A stretch of 64,000 nt of DNA from Chloroflexota bacterium (GCA_011523735.1 WTGB01000085.1:29276-93275); one strand, 5' to 3'. Shown: positions 16,732 to 25,964, counted from the stretch's first letter. Notes: generated by a model from the sequence alone, not told the origin. Numbers and translations are program-made.

Positions 16732-17562
16732 ATGCGCGCGCCGACAACGAGCCAGAAAATCATCATCTACACGCTCATGGCGCTGGTTATGATCTTTTTC
16801 GTGGGACCGATCTTCTGGTTCATCCTGCTGGCTTTCCGTCATCCCAGCGATGCTTACAACCTTCCGCCCGAACTCATCTTCCAGCCCGATCTCGGCAACT
16901 TCATGACCACCTTCGTCGACCCCGGCAATAACGCCATCCAACTCGTCAACAGCCTCGTCGTCAGCAGCGGCGCCACCTTGCTCAGCTTGCCCTTCGCTCT
17001 CTCCGCCGCCTATGCCCTGTCGCGCTTCGCCATGCGCGGCAAAGACTTCATCATGAACTGGTATATCAGCCTGCTCATCGCGCCGCCCATCGTCTTCGTC
17101 ATCCCATATTTCATTCTCATGTCCTGGATCGGCTGGGCTGGCAGCTACCAGGCGATGATCTTCACCCTGCAAACGTTGGCGATTCCCTTTTCCGTCTGGC
17201 TGCTCAAGAGCTTCATGGACGAAGTGCCAATCGACCTGGAAGAAGCCGCCTGGGTCGATGGCGCCAATCGTTTCTCCGCCTTCTTCCGCATCATCATCCC
17301 GCTGGCGCTGCCGGGCATCATCGTCACGTCCATGTTCACTTTCGTCTTCAGTTGGAATAATGTGCTCTTCCCGCTCGTGCTCAGCAAGCAAAGCACGACC
17401 ACGCTTCCCGTCGGCACGATCAGCTTCTTCGCCTCGACCGGCGTCTACTGGGGGCATATCGCGGCGACGGCGGTTGTCGCCATGCTGCCGCCAATGATCA
17501 TCTTCTTGCTTCTGGGACGCTATGTTGTTCGCGGCTTAACCTTCGGTGCAGTGAAAGGATAA
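16732..17562 (+). CDS. Sugar ABC transporter permease, MalG type
   Basis: A 276-residue second permease with six predicted helices and the EAA loop EEAAWVDGANRFSAFFRIII. ATG 16732 is 4 nt after the stop of the MalF-type gene, so translation is probably coupled. No ATP-binding subunit follows, so the complex must borrow one from elsewhere, as many CUT1 importers do with a shared MsmX/MsiK-type ATPase. Confidence 0.93.
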   Translation: MRAPTTSQKIIIYTLMALVMIFFVGPIFWFILLAFRHPSDAYNLPPELIFQPDLGNFMTTFVDPGNNAIQLVNSLVVSSGATLLSLPFALSAAYALSRFAMRGKDFIMNWYISLLIAPPIVFVIPYFILMSWIGWAGSYQAMIFTLQTLAIPFSVWLLKSFMDEVPIDLEEAAWVDGANRFSAFFRIIIPLALPGIIVTSMFTFVFSWNNVLFPLVLSKQSTTTLPVGTISFFASTGVYWGHIAATAVVAMLPPMIIFLLLGRYVVRGLTFGAVKG

Positions 17563-17571
17563 GATCAGACC

Positions 17572-18603
17572 ATGAAAAAAACTGGATTCGGCGTCATCGG
17601 CACGGGCATCGTCGGCGGCGCCTGGCACGCCCAAGTCTATCACCACTTGCCCCAGGCGGAACTGATCGCCGTCTGCGACCTTAATGAAAGCCGCGCCCGC
17701 GAAATCGCCGACCGTTACGGCGTGCCCCACGTCTATACCGATTATCGCGCCTTGCTGGCCAATCCCGATATTGCTGCCGTCTCTATCGCCACGCCCGATT
17801 TCGCCCACCGCGAGATCGCTGTCGCCGCTGCCCAAGCGGGCGTGCATATCTTGGTGGAGAAGCCGCTGGCCACCACCTTCGAAGACGCCGAGGCGATACT
17901 TTCCGCAGCCGAGGCCGCTGGCGTCAAGCTCATGGTCGACTTCCACAATCGCGTGAACCCCGCCTTTGTCACGGCGCAGCAGGCGGTGCGGAACGGCGAA
18001 CTCGGCGAACTCAAATATATCTACGCCCGCCTCAGCAATACGACCTTCGTGCCGATGCAGATGCTGCCCTGGGCGAGCAGGAGTTCAGCGCTCTGGTTCC
18101 TCGCCAGCCACACGCTTGACTTGTCCTGCTGGCTGCTGGGCGACAAGCCCAAGCGCGTCTATGCCGTCAGCCGCTCCGGAGTGCTCCAGGGAAGGGGCAT
18201 CGACACCCAGGATTTCCACGTCGCCATCGTCGAATTTGAGCGCGGCGCGGTTGTCACATTGGAAAACAGTTGGATCCTGCCGGAGACCGAACCCAACGTC
18301 TTCAACCTCAAAATGGAAATACTGGGAAGCGACGGCGTGATGTACATCAATACCTCCGACAATCGCACTGTCGAGAAATACACCCGCGACGCGGTCAGCC
18401 TGCCCGACACGCTCGGCTTCACCCTCGACGCCGGTTCAGCCCGGCTGAGCGGTTTCGTGCTTGAAGCCATCGCCCGCTTCGTCGATGCCGTTGTCGATGA
18501 CAAACCCGTACTGGCGACCGGCGCGGAAGCCGCGCTCGTCACCCGCGTCTTGACCGCCATTGAGGAGTCTGCTCAAACTGGTCAGCCGATTGAGCTTGAC
18601 TAG
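17572..18603 (+). CDS. Gfo/Idh/MocA family sugar oxidoreductase
   Basis: A 343-residue NAD(P)-dependent dehydrogenase. The Rossmann motif is GVIGTGIVGGAWHA at the N-terminus, and the conserved EKP motif is LVEKPLATT (about 98). The C-terminal domain holds a beta-sheet with a substrate site. Family members oxidise sugars, inositols or sugar acids. It is the fourth gene of the importer operon, 9 nt after the permease, and likely oxidises the imported sugar or its phosphate. Confidence 0.9.
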   Translation: MKKTGFGVIGTGIVGGAWHAQVYHHLPQAELIAVCDLNESRAREIADRYGVPHVYTDYRALLANPDIAAVSIATPDFAHREIAVAAAQAGVHILVEKPLATTFEDAEAILSAAEAAGVKLMVDFHNRVNPAFVTAQQAVRNGELGELKYIYARLSNTTFVPMQMLPWASRSSALWFLASHTLDLSCWLLGDKPKRVYAVSRSGVLQGRGIDTQDFHVAIVEFERGAVVTLENSWILPETEPNVFNLKMEILGSDGVMYINTSDNRTVEKYTRDAVSLPDTLGFTLDAGSARLSGFVLEAIARFVDAVVDDKPVLATGAEAALVTRVLTAIEESAQTGQPIELD

Positions 18604-18616
18604 CGGAGCTTCCAAC

Positions 18617-20149
18617 GTGGACGACCGCCTGCTGCTGGGCATTGATATCGGAACCTCAAGCTCAAAAGGAGTGCTGGTCTCGTTCGACGGGCAAATCGTG
18701 GCAGAATACTCCGTACCCCACGACTTTGAGATGCCCCAGCCGGGCTGGGCGGAGCAAGACGCCGATGCCGTCTGGTGGCATGATTTCTGCGCCATCTCGC
18801 GCGTTCTGATAGATAGAGCGGATATCGACCCGAACCGCATCGCCGGCGTCGCCTGCAGCGCCATCGCCCCCACCATGCTGCCTCTCGACGAAAACTATCG
18901 TCCCCTGCGCCCCGCCATCCTTTACGGCATCGACACTCGCGCCGGCGCCGAGATCAGCGAATTGACGGAGGCATTAGGCGAAGACACCATGTTCCAGCGC
19001 GCCGGTCATACCCTTTCGGCGCAATCAATCGGTCCCAAGGTGCTCTGGTATCGCCGAAATCAGCCCGAGCTATTCCAGCGCACGCGCAAGATCGTCACCG
19101 CCGCTACCTACCTCGTCTTCCGCCTGACCGATCGCTTCGTCCTCGACAATTATGTCGCGCCTTACTTCACTCCTTTCTTTGATGTCAGCCAGCTGAAATG
19201 GCATGAAGACTGGGTCGAGCGGATCTGCCCGCTGGAGTGGCTGCCGGAGACGGACTGGTCGGTGGAACGCGCGGGCACTGTGACAAAACAAGCAGCGGCG
19301 GAAACCGGCATTCCCGCTGGCACGCCGGTCGCGGTCGGCACAGCCGATGCCCTGGCGGAAGCTGTCGCTGCCGGCGCCACCGCCAATGGCGACCTCATGG
19401 TCATGTACGGCACGACGCTCTTCCTAATCCAAACGACAGCGAAATATCGCCCGCATCGCGATCTCTGGGCATCGGTACATCTGCAGCCCGGCGCGGCCAT
19501 CCTCGCGGCCGGCATGTCGACCTCAGGCGCGCTGCTGCGCTGGTTCCGCGATGAGCTCGGCGCGGAGGAACGCGCGGCCGCCGGGCAGACCGGCGCTGAG
19601 GCCTTTGCGATTCTGGCGGAGTGCGCCGCCCAGACGCCACCGGGGGCTGACGGCTTGATCACACTGCCTTACTTCAGCGGCGAGCGCACTCCCATCAATG
19701 ACGTTCACGCCAAGGGACTCTTCTTCGGCTTGACGCTCAGCCATACTCGCGCCCACCTCTACCGCAGTTGTCTCGAAGGCATCGCCTTTGGTCTGCGCCA
19801 TAATATCGAAACGATGGCGGAGGCCGCTGCCTCCCCACGGCGTCTGATCGCCATAGGCGGCGGCGCGCAGGACGCGCTTTGGCTGCAAACTTGCAGCGAT
19901 GTGACCGGTCTGCCCCAGGACGTCCCGCGGCAGACCATCGGTGCTGCTTATGGCGATGCCTACATCGCGGGCCTGGCGGCTGGCATTTTCAGCGACTTCT
20001 CGCCGCTTGCCGATAGCTGGGTTAAAATCGACCATCGCATAGAGCCGGATCCGTCGAACTCGGCTCTCTACGATGCACTGTATGCGATCTATCGCGACTT
20101 GTATCGCGATACGCGCCGCCATATGTCCAGGCTGTCGCGTCTCACTTGA
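18617..20149 (+). CDS. FGGY family carbohydrate kinase
   Basis: A 510-residue sugar kinase, the family's usual size. The ATPase-fold phosphate-1 loop is LLLGIDIGTSSSKG; a second signature region is GTADALAEAVAAGA, and IAIGGGAQDALWLQ lies in the ATP-binding C-terminal half. Similarity is to xylulokinase-like members, but the substrate is not fixed. The GTG at 18617 has GGAG 8 nt upstream and avoids the overlap implied by the ORF-track start at 18560. The order importer, dehydrogenase, kinase implies uptake, oxidation or isomerisation, then phosphorylation of a sugar or polyol. Confidence 0.9.
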   Translation: MDDRLLLGIDIGTSSSKGVLVSFDGQIVAEYSVPHDFEMPQPGWAEQDADAVWWHDFCAISRVLIDRADIDPNRIAGVACSAIAPTMLPLDENYRPLRPAILYGIDTRAGAEISELTEALGEDTMFQRAGHTLSAQSIGPKVLWYRRNQPELFQRTRKIVTAATYLVFRLTDRFVLDNYVAPYFTPFFDVSQLKWHEDWVERICPLEWLPETDWSVERAGTVTKQAAAETGIPAGTPVAVGTADALAEAVAAGATANGDLMVMYGTTLFLIQTTAKYRPHRDLWASVHLQPGAAILAAGMSTSGALLRWFRDELGAEERAAAGQTGAEAFAILAECAAQTPPGADGLITLPYFSGERTPINDVHAKGLFFGLTLSHTRAHLYRSCLEGIAFGLRHNIETMAEAAASPRRLIAIGGGAQDALWLQTCSDVTGLPQDVPRQTIGAAYGDAYIAGLAAGIFSDFSPLADSWVKIDHRIEPDPSNSALYDALYAIYRDLYRDTRRHMSRLSRLT

Positions 20150-20228
20150 ACGACAAAACATCTTCTTGTAGGCTGTAAGCTTGGCGCATGAGTTGACACT
20201 TGCGGTTAAGCATTGAAAGGAAACCGAA

Positions 20229-20600
20229 ATGGCATCTAAGAGCGCAGCAAAAAAGGATGCCGACAACCTGGCGGCCGTGCTGGACAAGATTCCTCAGATG
20301 TTCGGCGACCACGCGGATGTCGGTCTGCGCTTCCATGAAATCATCATGGAGACCGCGCCGGAGCTCAAACCCAGACTGTGGTACGGCATGCCCGGTTACG
20401 CCCGCAGCCGTAGCGCGCCCGTCCTCGTCTTTATCCGCATGGATGATTATGTGACCTTCGGCACCACTGAGAAAGCGAATATCGTCCTGGAAGAAGGCGC
20501 TTCCGATCAACTCATTCCCAATGCCTGGTTCCTTACTACCGAGTTGGACGAAGCGACCGAAGCCAGAATCGCGGAGATTGTGCGGAGGGGAGTGGGTTGA
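20229..20600 (+). CDS. DUF1801-like small protein
   Basis: A 123-residue soluble protein with AAGGAAA before ATG 20229. The central part, APELKPRLWYGMPGYARS followed by VLVFIRMDDYVTFG, resembles the DUF1801/YdhG fold, whose function is not established. It lies 79 nt after the kinase gene on the same strand and may be the last gene of that transcript or independent. Confidence 0.6.
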   Translation: MASKSAAKKDADNLAAVLDKIPQMFGDHADVGLRFHEIIMETAPELKPRLWYGMPGYARSRSAPVLVFIRMDDYVTFGTTEKANIVLEEGASDQLIPNAWFLTTELDEATEARIAEIVRRGVG

Positions 20601-20697
20601 GGGCGGGCTGTCTGGCTTGTTCACGACGACCCGCAATAGACATCCCCCCGCTTCTCCAGCACAATAGCCCGCGTCGTTGCGCCAGCTAGGAGCCCCC

Positions 20698-21537
20698 ATG
20701 CCTTACGAACCGAATATGTACGACTCGCACATGCACAGTACCCTCTGCAAACATGCCCGCGGTCCCCTGAGCGACTACGCCGCCCAAGCCGAGCGGAAAG
20801 GGCTGCGCGGCATCACCGTCACCTGCCATAGCCCCATGCCCTTCGGCTGGAACCCCAATGTGCGCATGACGGTCAAGCAGTTGCCGCAATATGTCGATAT
20901 GGTGGCGGAAACGCGCGCCGAATACGCCGGGCGCGTCGATGTGCGGCTGGGCTTGGAAAGCGACTACCTGCCCGGTATGGAAAGCTGGCTGGACGACCTG
21001 CACCGCCGCTATGATTTCAGCTACATTCTCGGCTCGGTGCATCCCCAGACCGACGAATACAAATCGCTCTATCTCGAAGGGTCAACCCGCTTGGAATACG
21101 AAAAGAGCTACTTCGAGAATCTCGCCAATGCCGCCGAGAGCGGGCTTTTCGACTGCCTCAGCCATCCTGATATCGTTAAAATCGTGCATCCACAGCAGTA
21201 CAAGGTCGCCGAGCACATGTATACCATCCGCCGCGCCCTCGACCGCATCGCCCGCGCCGGCACAGCTATGGAGTTGAATACCAGCGGCGTCAACAAACCT
21301 TATCGCGAAATGAACCCCGGACCGGAGATCTTGCAGGAGATGGCGCGGCGCAATATCCCCGTCGTCATCGGCTCAGATTCCCACGATGCCCACCGCGTCG
21401 GCGCTGACTTTGACAAAGCCCTGCAAATGCTGCAGAACGCCGGCTACGAGAGCCTGAGTTACTTCATCGACCGCGAACGCCGCGAATTGCGCATCAGCGA
21501 AGTCTTCCTCGCCGAATTGCAGCCCCGCCTGGTTTAG
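20698..21537 (+). CDS. PHP-domain phosphatase, histidinol-phosphatase like
   Basis: A 279-residue PHP-family metal-dependent phosphoesterase. Metal ligands are visible in DSHMHSTLCKH (N-terminus), in LGLESDY, in ILGSVHPQ, in LSHPDIVK and in VIGSDSHDAH near the C-terminus. It resembles HisJ/HisK-type histidinol-phosphate phosphatases, but no his genes are nearby, so another phosphate ester is possible. ATG 20698 has TAGGAG upstream; the ORF-track TTG at 20677 is not needed. It is convergent with the cyclopropane synthase gene. Confidence 0.85.
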   Translation: MPYEPNMYDSHMHSTLCKHARGPLSDYAAQAERKGLRGITVTCHSPMPFGWNPNVRMTVKQLPQYVDMVAETRAEYAGRVDVRLGLESDYLPGMESWLDDLHRRYDFSYILGSVHPQTDEYKSLYLEGSTRLEYEKSYFENLANAAESGLFDCLSHPDIVKIVHPQQYKVAEHMYTIRRALDRIARAGTAMELNTSGVNKPYREMNPGPEILQEMARRNIPVVIGSDSHDAHRVGADFDKALQMLQNAGYESLSYFIDRERRELRISEVFLAELQPRLV

Positions 21538-21549
21538 GCTGTTCGACGA

Positions 21550-22863
21550 TCAGTTGTTGTTGTACCAGTCATCGCGATTGAGCGGCAGATCGCCAGCAGC
21601 GCCTTTGCCATCGCGAGACTTGTACAGCAATGCCTGGTGGATCGAGTTGTAGCCGGACTCGAAAACCCAGCGCGCGCCCGCCAGGTAAATCCGCCAGCGC
21701 CGATAGCCAATCGGACCCAGCATGTCCAAAACCTCGTCCGCATGCGCCTCGTACCGCGCCAGCCAATTCTTCAGCGTGAGCGCATAATGCTCCCGCAAGC
21801 TCTCCACATCGCGCACTTCAAAGCCGGCTTTCGCCGCCATATCCAGCACGTAGGCGATATGCTGGCTGTCGCCATCCGGGAAGATGTACTGCTGGACGAA
21901 TGAATCCTTGGCTTGATACTGCGGTACTTTCGGCGCTTGAAACAAGGTAATGCCGTGATTGAGAAAGACCCCGCCCGGTTTGAGCAAGCGGTAGGCTTTC
22001 TTAAAATAGATGCCCAGGTTCTCCCGTCCCACATGCTCGACCATGCCGACGCTGACGATCTTGTCGAAGCCTTTGCTCTCATCGACATTCCGGTAATCCA
22101 GCAGCTCCGCCTGGCAACGGTCGGAAAGTCCCGCCTGTTCGATCCTTTCGTTCGCCAGCGCCAATTGCTTTTCCGCCAGTGTGATACCCAGCGCCTCGAC
22201 CCCGTAATGCTCCGCCGCGTGCATAATCAGCGCGCCCCAGCCGCAGCCGATATCCAGCAGGCGGTCGCCCGGCTCCAGGCGCAATTTGCGGCAGATATAA
22301 TCCAGCTTGCGGCTCTGTGCGGCGTCGATGCTTTCCTCCGGGTCTTTGAAATAGGCGCAGGAATAGACCATCTTCTCGTCAAGCCAAAGCTGATAAAACT
22401 CGTTGGAGACATCGTAGTGGTACTGAATCGCCTGCATATCGCGGTTGACCGAGTGCTTCTGCCCCGAAATATGCGCGATCTGAGTATTGCTGCCGGGATC
22501 GCGGGAGGGCAAGCGGAGCAGCTTCGGCGCAAAGCGCAGCGTATCGCTCAAGCTCCAGCCTTCCCACAGGTAGCGCGCCAGGTCAATCGCCGCGTATAAT
22601 TCGCCTTCGATCTCGAAGTCGCCGAACATGTACGCTTCGCCCAGCTTCCGCTCCGTCGGCGGGAAGAACATCCGGCGCAGCGCTGATGGACCCGTGAGTA
22701 CAATCGTGAATTGATGTTCGCTGCTGCCCTGCGGCTCCCAGACTGTGCCCTCCCATAAGCGAATGGCGAAATCGCGACCCGGATAATCGGCAAACACCGC
22801 GTTGAGCAGATCCAGCGTGTTTGTCACATGACTATCGCGCGTCATGACTCGTGCATCAACCAT
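21550..22863 (-). CDS. cfa: Cyclopropane-fatty-acyl-phospholipid synthase
   Basis: A 437-residue SAM-dependent enzyme that adds a methylene bridge to unsaturated acyl chains of membrane lipids. The N-terminal lipid-binding domain includes AIQYHYDVSNEFYQLWLD, and the Rossmann methyltransferase part has LLDIGCGWGALIMHAA and VGMVEHVGREN. ATG 22863 has a near-perfect AAGGAGGT a few bases upstream, whereas the ORF track extends to 23013 without support. An extended -10 (TGTTATAAT on the minus strand, 22946-22954) lies about 75 nt before the start codon. It is divergent from a response regulator gene that could be its regulator. Confidence 0.94.
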   Translation of the reverse strand: MVDARVMTRDSHVTNTLDLLNAVFADYPGRDFAIRLWEGTVWEPQGSSEHQFTIVLTGPSALRRMFFPPTERKLGEAYMFGDFEIEGELYAAIDLARYLWEGWSLSDTLRFAPKLLRLPSRDPGSNTQIAHISGQKHSVNRDMQAIQYHYDVSNEFYQLWLDEKMVYSCAYFKDPEESIDAAQSRKLDYICRKLRLEPGDRLLDIGCGWGALIMHAAEHYGVEALGITLAEKQLALANERIEQAGLSDRCQAELLDYRNVDESKGFDKIVSVGMVEHVGRENLGIYFKKAYRLLKPGGVFLNHGITLFQAPKVPQYQAKDSFVQQYIFPDGDSQHIAYVLDMAAKAGFEVRDVESLREHYALTLKNWLARYEAHADEVLDMLGPIGYRRWRIYLAGARWVFESGYNSIHQALLYKSRDGKGAAGDLPLNRDDWYNNN

Positions 22864-22945
22864 TGCTGACCTCCTTCTTCCACTCTGCCGGGGAACGGCG
22901 GCGGCTGGGAACAAACAAATTCCACTCCAGATTATTTTGCGCGCC

Positions 22946-22954
22946 ATTATAACA
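22946..22954 (-). promoter_or_regulatory. Extended -10 promoter of cfa
   Basis: Read on the minus strand the sequence is TGTTATAAT, a perfect TATAAT with an upstream TGn and no clear -35. It gives a leader of about 75 nt before ATG 22863. Confidence 0.6.
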
Positions 22955-22984
22955 ACATCAGCAACGATGTGCGAAACCTGTTCG

Positions 22985-22990
22985 TATACT
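22985..22990 (+). promoter_or_regulatory. -10 element of the second regulator gene
   Basis: TATACT precedes ATG 23034 by 43 bases, so the leader would be about 37 nt. It lies 34 bp from the divergent cfa -10, so one bound protein could affect both promoters. Confidence 0.4.
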
Positions 22991-23033
22991 GCCATATAAC
23001 GAAGCGTCCACACCGACCGTCTGGCACTGATGA

Positions 23034-23687
23034 ATGCCCGCAGCCTATCCAGTTGCTGAACCGCATCTGCTTGTCATCGCGGATAACATCCTGAGCCGGG
23101 CCGGCTTGACCGCCCTGCTTGAAGAGCGCGGCTGCCTCGTCCTGGCGCAGGTCGATGGCGCGCAACTCCAGCAGCATATCGATCTGCACGAGCCGGACGC
23201 GCTAGTCGTCGACCTGGGCTGGGATAGCGAACTCATGCGCCGCCGTCTGATAGAGCTCGAGCCGGACCTGCCTCTCCTGGCGCTCGTCGCCGCTGACGAT
23301 GCTTCGTCGCTGTCATCGCTGTTGGGTGCATTGCGCCTCTTCCCACAATTCGCCTTGCTCTTGCGCGATTGCGAGCCCGATGCCATCATCGCTGCCCTCG
23401 AAGCGCTCGCCGCCGGCTTAACCGTCATCGACCCTCGCCTGACTGCCTTGCTCTCCGCCCAGGACCGACCACCGCAAGACCCGCTGCTCAGTCCCTTGAC
23501 CGCGCGGGAAAATGAAGTCCTTCAACTCCTGGCGCGGGGTTTAACCAATCGCGCTATCGGACTCGAGCTGGGCATCACCCAGCACACGGTCAAATTCCAC
23601 GTCAACGCGATCATGGGCAAGCTGGACGCCCAAAGCCGAACCGAAGCTGTCGTCCGCGCCACGCAACTCGGCATGATTGTGCTCTGA
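23034..23687 (+). CDS. NarL/LuxR-type regulator with degenerate receiver
   Basis: A 217-residue protein with a receiver-like N-terminus (about 10-130) and a typical LuxR HTH (LTARENEVLQLLARGLTNRAIGLELGITQHTVKFHVNAI, about 152-190). The receiver is unusual: the first acidic pair is reduced to IADN, the phosphoacceptor remains in LVVDLGWD, and the conserved lysine is an arginine (LLLRDCEPD). It may therefore not respond to ordinary phosphorylation. It is divergent from cfa with 170 nt between the start codons. No kinase gene is adjacent. ATG 23034 has no strong ribosome-binding site. Confidence 0.85.
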   Translation: MPAAYPVAEPHLLVIADNILSRAGLTALLEERGCLVLAQVDGAQLQQHIDLHEPDALVVDLGWDSELMRRRLIELEPDLPLLALVAADDASSLSSLLGALRLFPQFALLLRDCEPDAIIAALEALAAGLTVIDPRLTALLSAQDRPPQDPLLSPLTARENEVLQLLARGLTNRAIGLELGITQHTVKFHVNAIMGKLDAQSRTEAVVRATQLGMIVL

Positions 23688-23761
23688 GCGGCGGGCATGC
23701 CGAAACTGCGCGACTTGTGGCAAGATAGGCGCTGTGGGTTATCGTCTGGCAGGTCTCGCCT

Positions 23762-24781
23762 ATGAAAGCACTGGTCACCGGCGCCACTGGTTTCGTCGGC
23801 TCACATCTCGTCCGCCAACTTACTGACGCCGGTCATGCCGTCCGAATTCTCTACCGCTCCCAGTCCAAGCTGAGTCAATTGGCTCCTCTCGACTTCGACG
23901 CGGTTCAAGGCACTCTCGCCGATGAGGCCGCGCTTGAGCGCGCTTGCGCCGGCTGTGACATCCTTTTCCATGTGGCCGCCAAAGCCGACTACTGGAAAGA
24001 TGACGATCGCGACGCTCTCTGGCAGATCAATGTCGAAGGCACGCGGAATATCCTCGCCGCCGCCAAAGCCGCTGGGCTGGGGCGGGTTATCTTCACCAGT
24101 AGCGCTTCAACTATCGGCATCCGCCCCGGTCCCGAACCCGCCGACGAAAGCGATGCTTTCAACCTGCCGCCCGAGCGCTTCTATTACGCCTATACCAAGT
24201 GGAAAGCGGAAGAAATTGTCGCCGAGTTCGTCGCTAATGGTATGGATATCGTAACCCTTAACCCGGCGGTCATCATTGGACCGGGTGATGTCAACGCCAT
24301 CTCGGGCAGCTTCATCATCGAGACGGCGCGTTACCAATGGCTCGTGCCCATGTCATCCGGCGGCTTGTCGGTCATTGATGTGCGCGATGTCGCCCGCGCC
24401 CACCTCAAAGCCATTGAGCGCGGCAAAAGCGGCGAACGCTACATCCTCAGCGCCGCTAACCTGTCCTACCGCCAGTGGTTCGGGCTGATCGCCGCTGCTT
24501 GCAATGTACGCCCGCCTCTGTTCTCAACGCCCGACCCCCTGCTGGAGCCGATCGCTCGCTTCATCGAATTGCTGCGCCGTCTGGGTATCCAGACGCCGAT
24601 GGACGCGGACCAGACTCGGCTCGGCAAATTCCATGTCACCTTCGACCCCCGCAAAGCCCACCGCGAGTTAGGTCCGCCGGAAATCGACATCGAGACCAGC
24701 CTGCGCGACACTTTCGCCTGGTATCAGCAGCATGGCTATATCAAACCGGACCTGCTGACGCGCTTGATCGGCCTGCTCTAG
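23762..24781 (+). CDS. NAD-dependent sugar epimerase/dehydratase, HpnA-like
   Basis: A 339-residue short-chain-dehydrogenase fold enzyme of the extended type. The nucleotide-binding motif is VTGATGFVGSHLV at the N-terminus. The catalytic residues lie in FTSSAST and YYAYTKWKAE (Tyr and Lys of YxxxK). Its length and the SADYW-like stretch (VAAKADYWKDDD) recall the hopanoid-associated epimerase HpnA and dihydroflavonol-4-reductase group. No hopanoid genes are present in the window, so this is a family resemblance only. Its last 41 bases overlap the convergent C26 gene. Confidence 0.85.
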   Translation: MKALVTGATGFVGSHLVRQLTDAGHAVRILYRSQSKLSQLAPLDFDAVQGTLADEAALERACAGCDILFHVAAKADYWKDDDRDALWQINVEGTRNILAAAKAAGLGRVIFTSSASTIGIRPGPEPADESDAFNLPPERFYYAYTKWKAEEIVAEFVANGMDIVTLNPAVIIGPGDVNAISGSFIIETARYQWLVPMSSGGLSVIDVRDVARAHLKAIERGKSGERYILSAANLSYRQWFGLIAAACNVRPPLFSTPDPLLEPIARFIELLRRLGIQTPMDADQTRLGKFHVTFDPRKAHRELGPPEIDIETSLRDTFAWYQQHGYIKPDLLTRLIGLL

Positions 24782-25451
24782 CCGCGCTCGCCCGTCTGAC
24801 CAAGTCCTCAAATAGCGGCAGCGCCCGCTCCAGCATGCGCTCCGGATGAAACTGCACCGCGATGATCCGCCCGTCGGCCGATTCAATCGCTTCGATCAGA
24901 CCATCCCCTGACCGCGCCGACACCCGTAAGCTCGCGCCCACCTCCGCGATCGCTTGTATATGATGTGAATTGGTCATCATCAGATCTGTCCCCAGGATCG
25001 CGCGCAAATGACTCTCACCTGCGATCTGGATCTGGTGCTCCGACCCGCCGCGCTCGGCGCTGTGCGCGTCAGAGGCCGCCTGAGCCTGCGCATCGGCATA
25101 GATCCTGCCGCCCGCCAGGGCGTTGGCAAATTGCATACCATAACAGATACCGAGGAAAGGCCGGTCCGTCATCGCGTTATAGATCAAAGCATCACTGCGA
25201 TCGCGGCGCTCATCCACCGCCGGCAAGTCCACCGGCAGTTCGCCGATCAAGCCGCGTGTGATGCCCGGACCGCCGGTGATGATCAAACCATCCAGCACCG
25301 CCGCGATTGCCCGCGCCGTCTCTTGGTGTTCAATTATGGGGACCACTATGGGTATGCCGCCAGCCGCCTCTACCGCCCGCGCGTAACGACTGTCGAGCGT
25401 CTGCCGCCCGCCTTCGAGACTCATAGTGATGCCGATGCGCGGTCCGCTCAT
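24741..25451 (-). CDS. C26 peptidase (gamma-glutamyl-gamma-aminobutyrate hydrolase family)
   Basis: A 236-residue class I glutamine amidotransferase-like hydrolase. The nucleophile elbow is FLGICYGMQ and the catalytic His and Glu are in VQFHPERM. The family includes PuuD, which releases GABA in putrescine breakdown. There are no other puu genes here, so the substrate is uncertain. It starts 9 nt after the DinB-family gene on the same strand and is likely cotranscribed with it. A paralogue lies at 41.3 kb. The 3' end overlaps the convergent epimerase gene by 41 bp. Confidence 0.87.
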   Translation of the reverse strand: MSGPRIGITMSLEGGRQTLDSRYARAVEAAGGIPIVVPIIEHQETARAIAAVLDGLIITGGPGITRGLIGELPVDLPAVDERRDRSDALIYNAMTDRPFLGICYGMQFANALAGGRIYADAQAQAASDAHSAERGGSEHQIQIAGESHLRAILGTDLMMTNSHHIQAIAEVGASLRVSARSGDGLIEAIESADGRIIAVQFHPERMLERALPLFEDLVRRASAARAGRSSASAGPV

Positions 25452-25460
25452 GGCAGTCAG

Positions 25461-25964
25461 CTAGTGGGGCAGGTAGGGCACGTCATTCATGCTGCCGACG
25501 AACTCCGGCAGTTTGCGCTGTCCCAAGATCTGTCGAATCGCGTGCGCCTCGCCCAGATGGAACCAGTAATGATAAATCACGCGCTGCAGCATCGTGCCGA
25601 TGGACTCGTCCAGGGGTTCGCCTTTCCACTGAAATTGCTCCTGCAACTTCTCGCTGGTCAGCGTGTCGAGAAATATATCAGCATTTGCGGTAATCTCATG
25701 CCAGGCAGCCCACATGTCATCGAGCTTGGGCGCGGAGGGCGGGCTGCCGGGCGCGCAGACTTTGCGCAAGTCCGGCTGAACGACCTTGCCTTGCGCCAAA
25801 AACACAAAGACATTGTTCTCATGGGTGGCGAGATGCCCGATGATCCAACTGATGCAATTCATCTGCCCATGCCGCGTGTAGGCGTCTTGCAGGCTGATGC
25901 CATCGAGGCAGCGCAGAAATTCCCGCCGCGTAAATCGCAACTGCTCCACCAGTGGATGCGCCAT
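25461..25964 (-). CDS. DinB-family protein
   Basis: A 167-residue four-helix protein of the DinB/YfiT superfamily. Three histidines typical of its metal site are visible: one in SWIIGHLATHEN (about 45) and two in YHYWFHLGEAHAIRQ (about 130-145). Members include thiol transferases for mycothiol or bacillithiol and many of unknown role. AGGAGTGA lies just before ATG 25964. It forms a pair with the C26 hydrolase downstream. Confidence 0.78.
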   Translation of the reverse strand: MAHPLVEQLRFTRREFLRCLDGISLQDAYTRHGQMNCISWIIGHLATHENNVFVFLAQGKVVQPDLRKVCAPGSPPSAPKLDDMWAAWHEITANADIFLDTLTSEKLQEQFQWKGEPLDESIGTMLQRVIYHYWFHLGEAHAIRQILGQRKLPEFVGSMNDVPYLPH

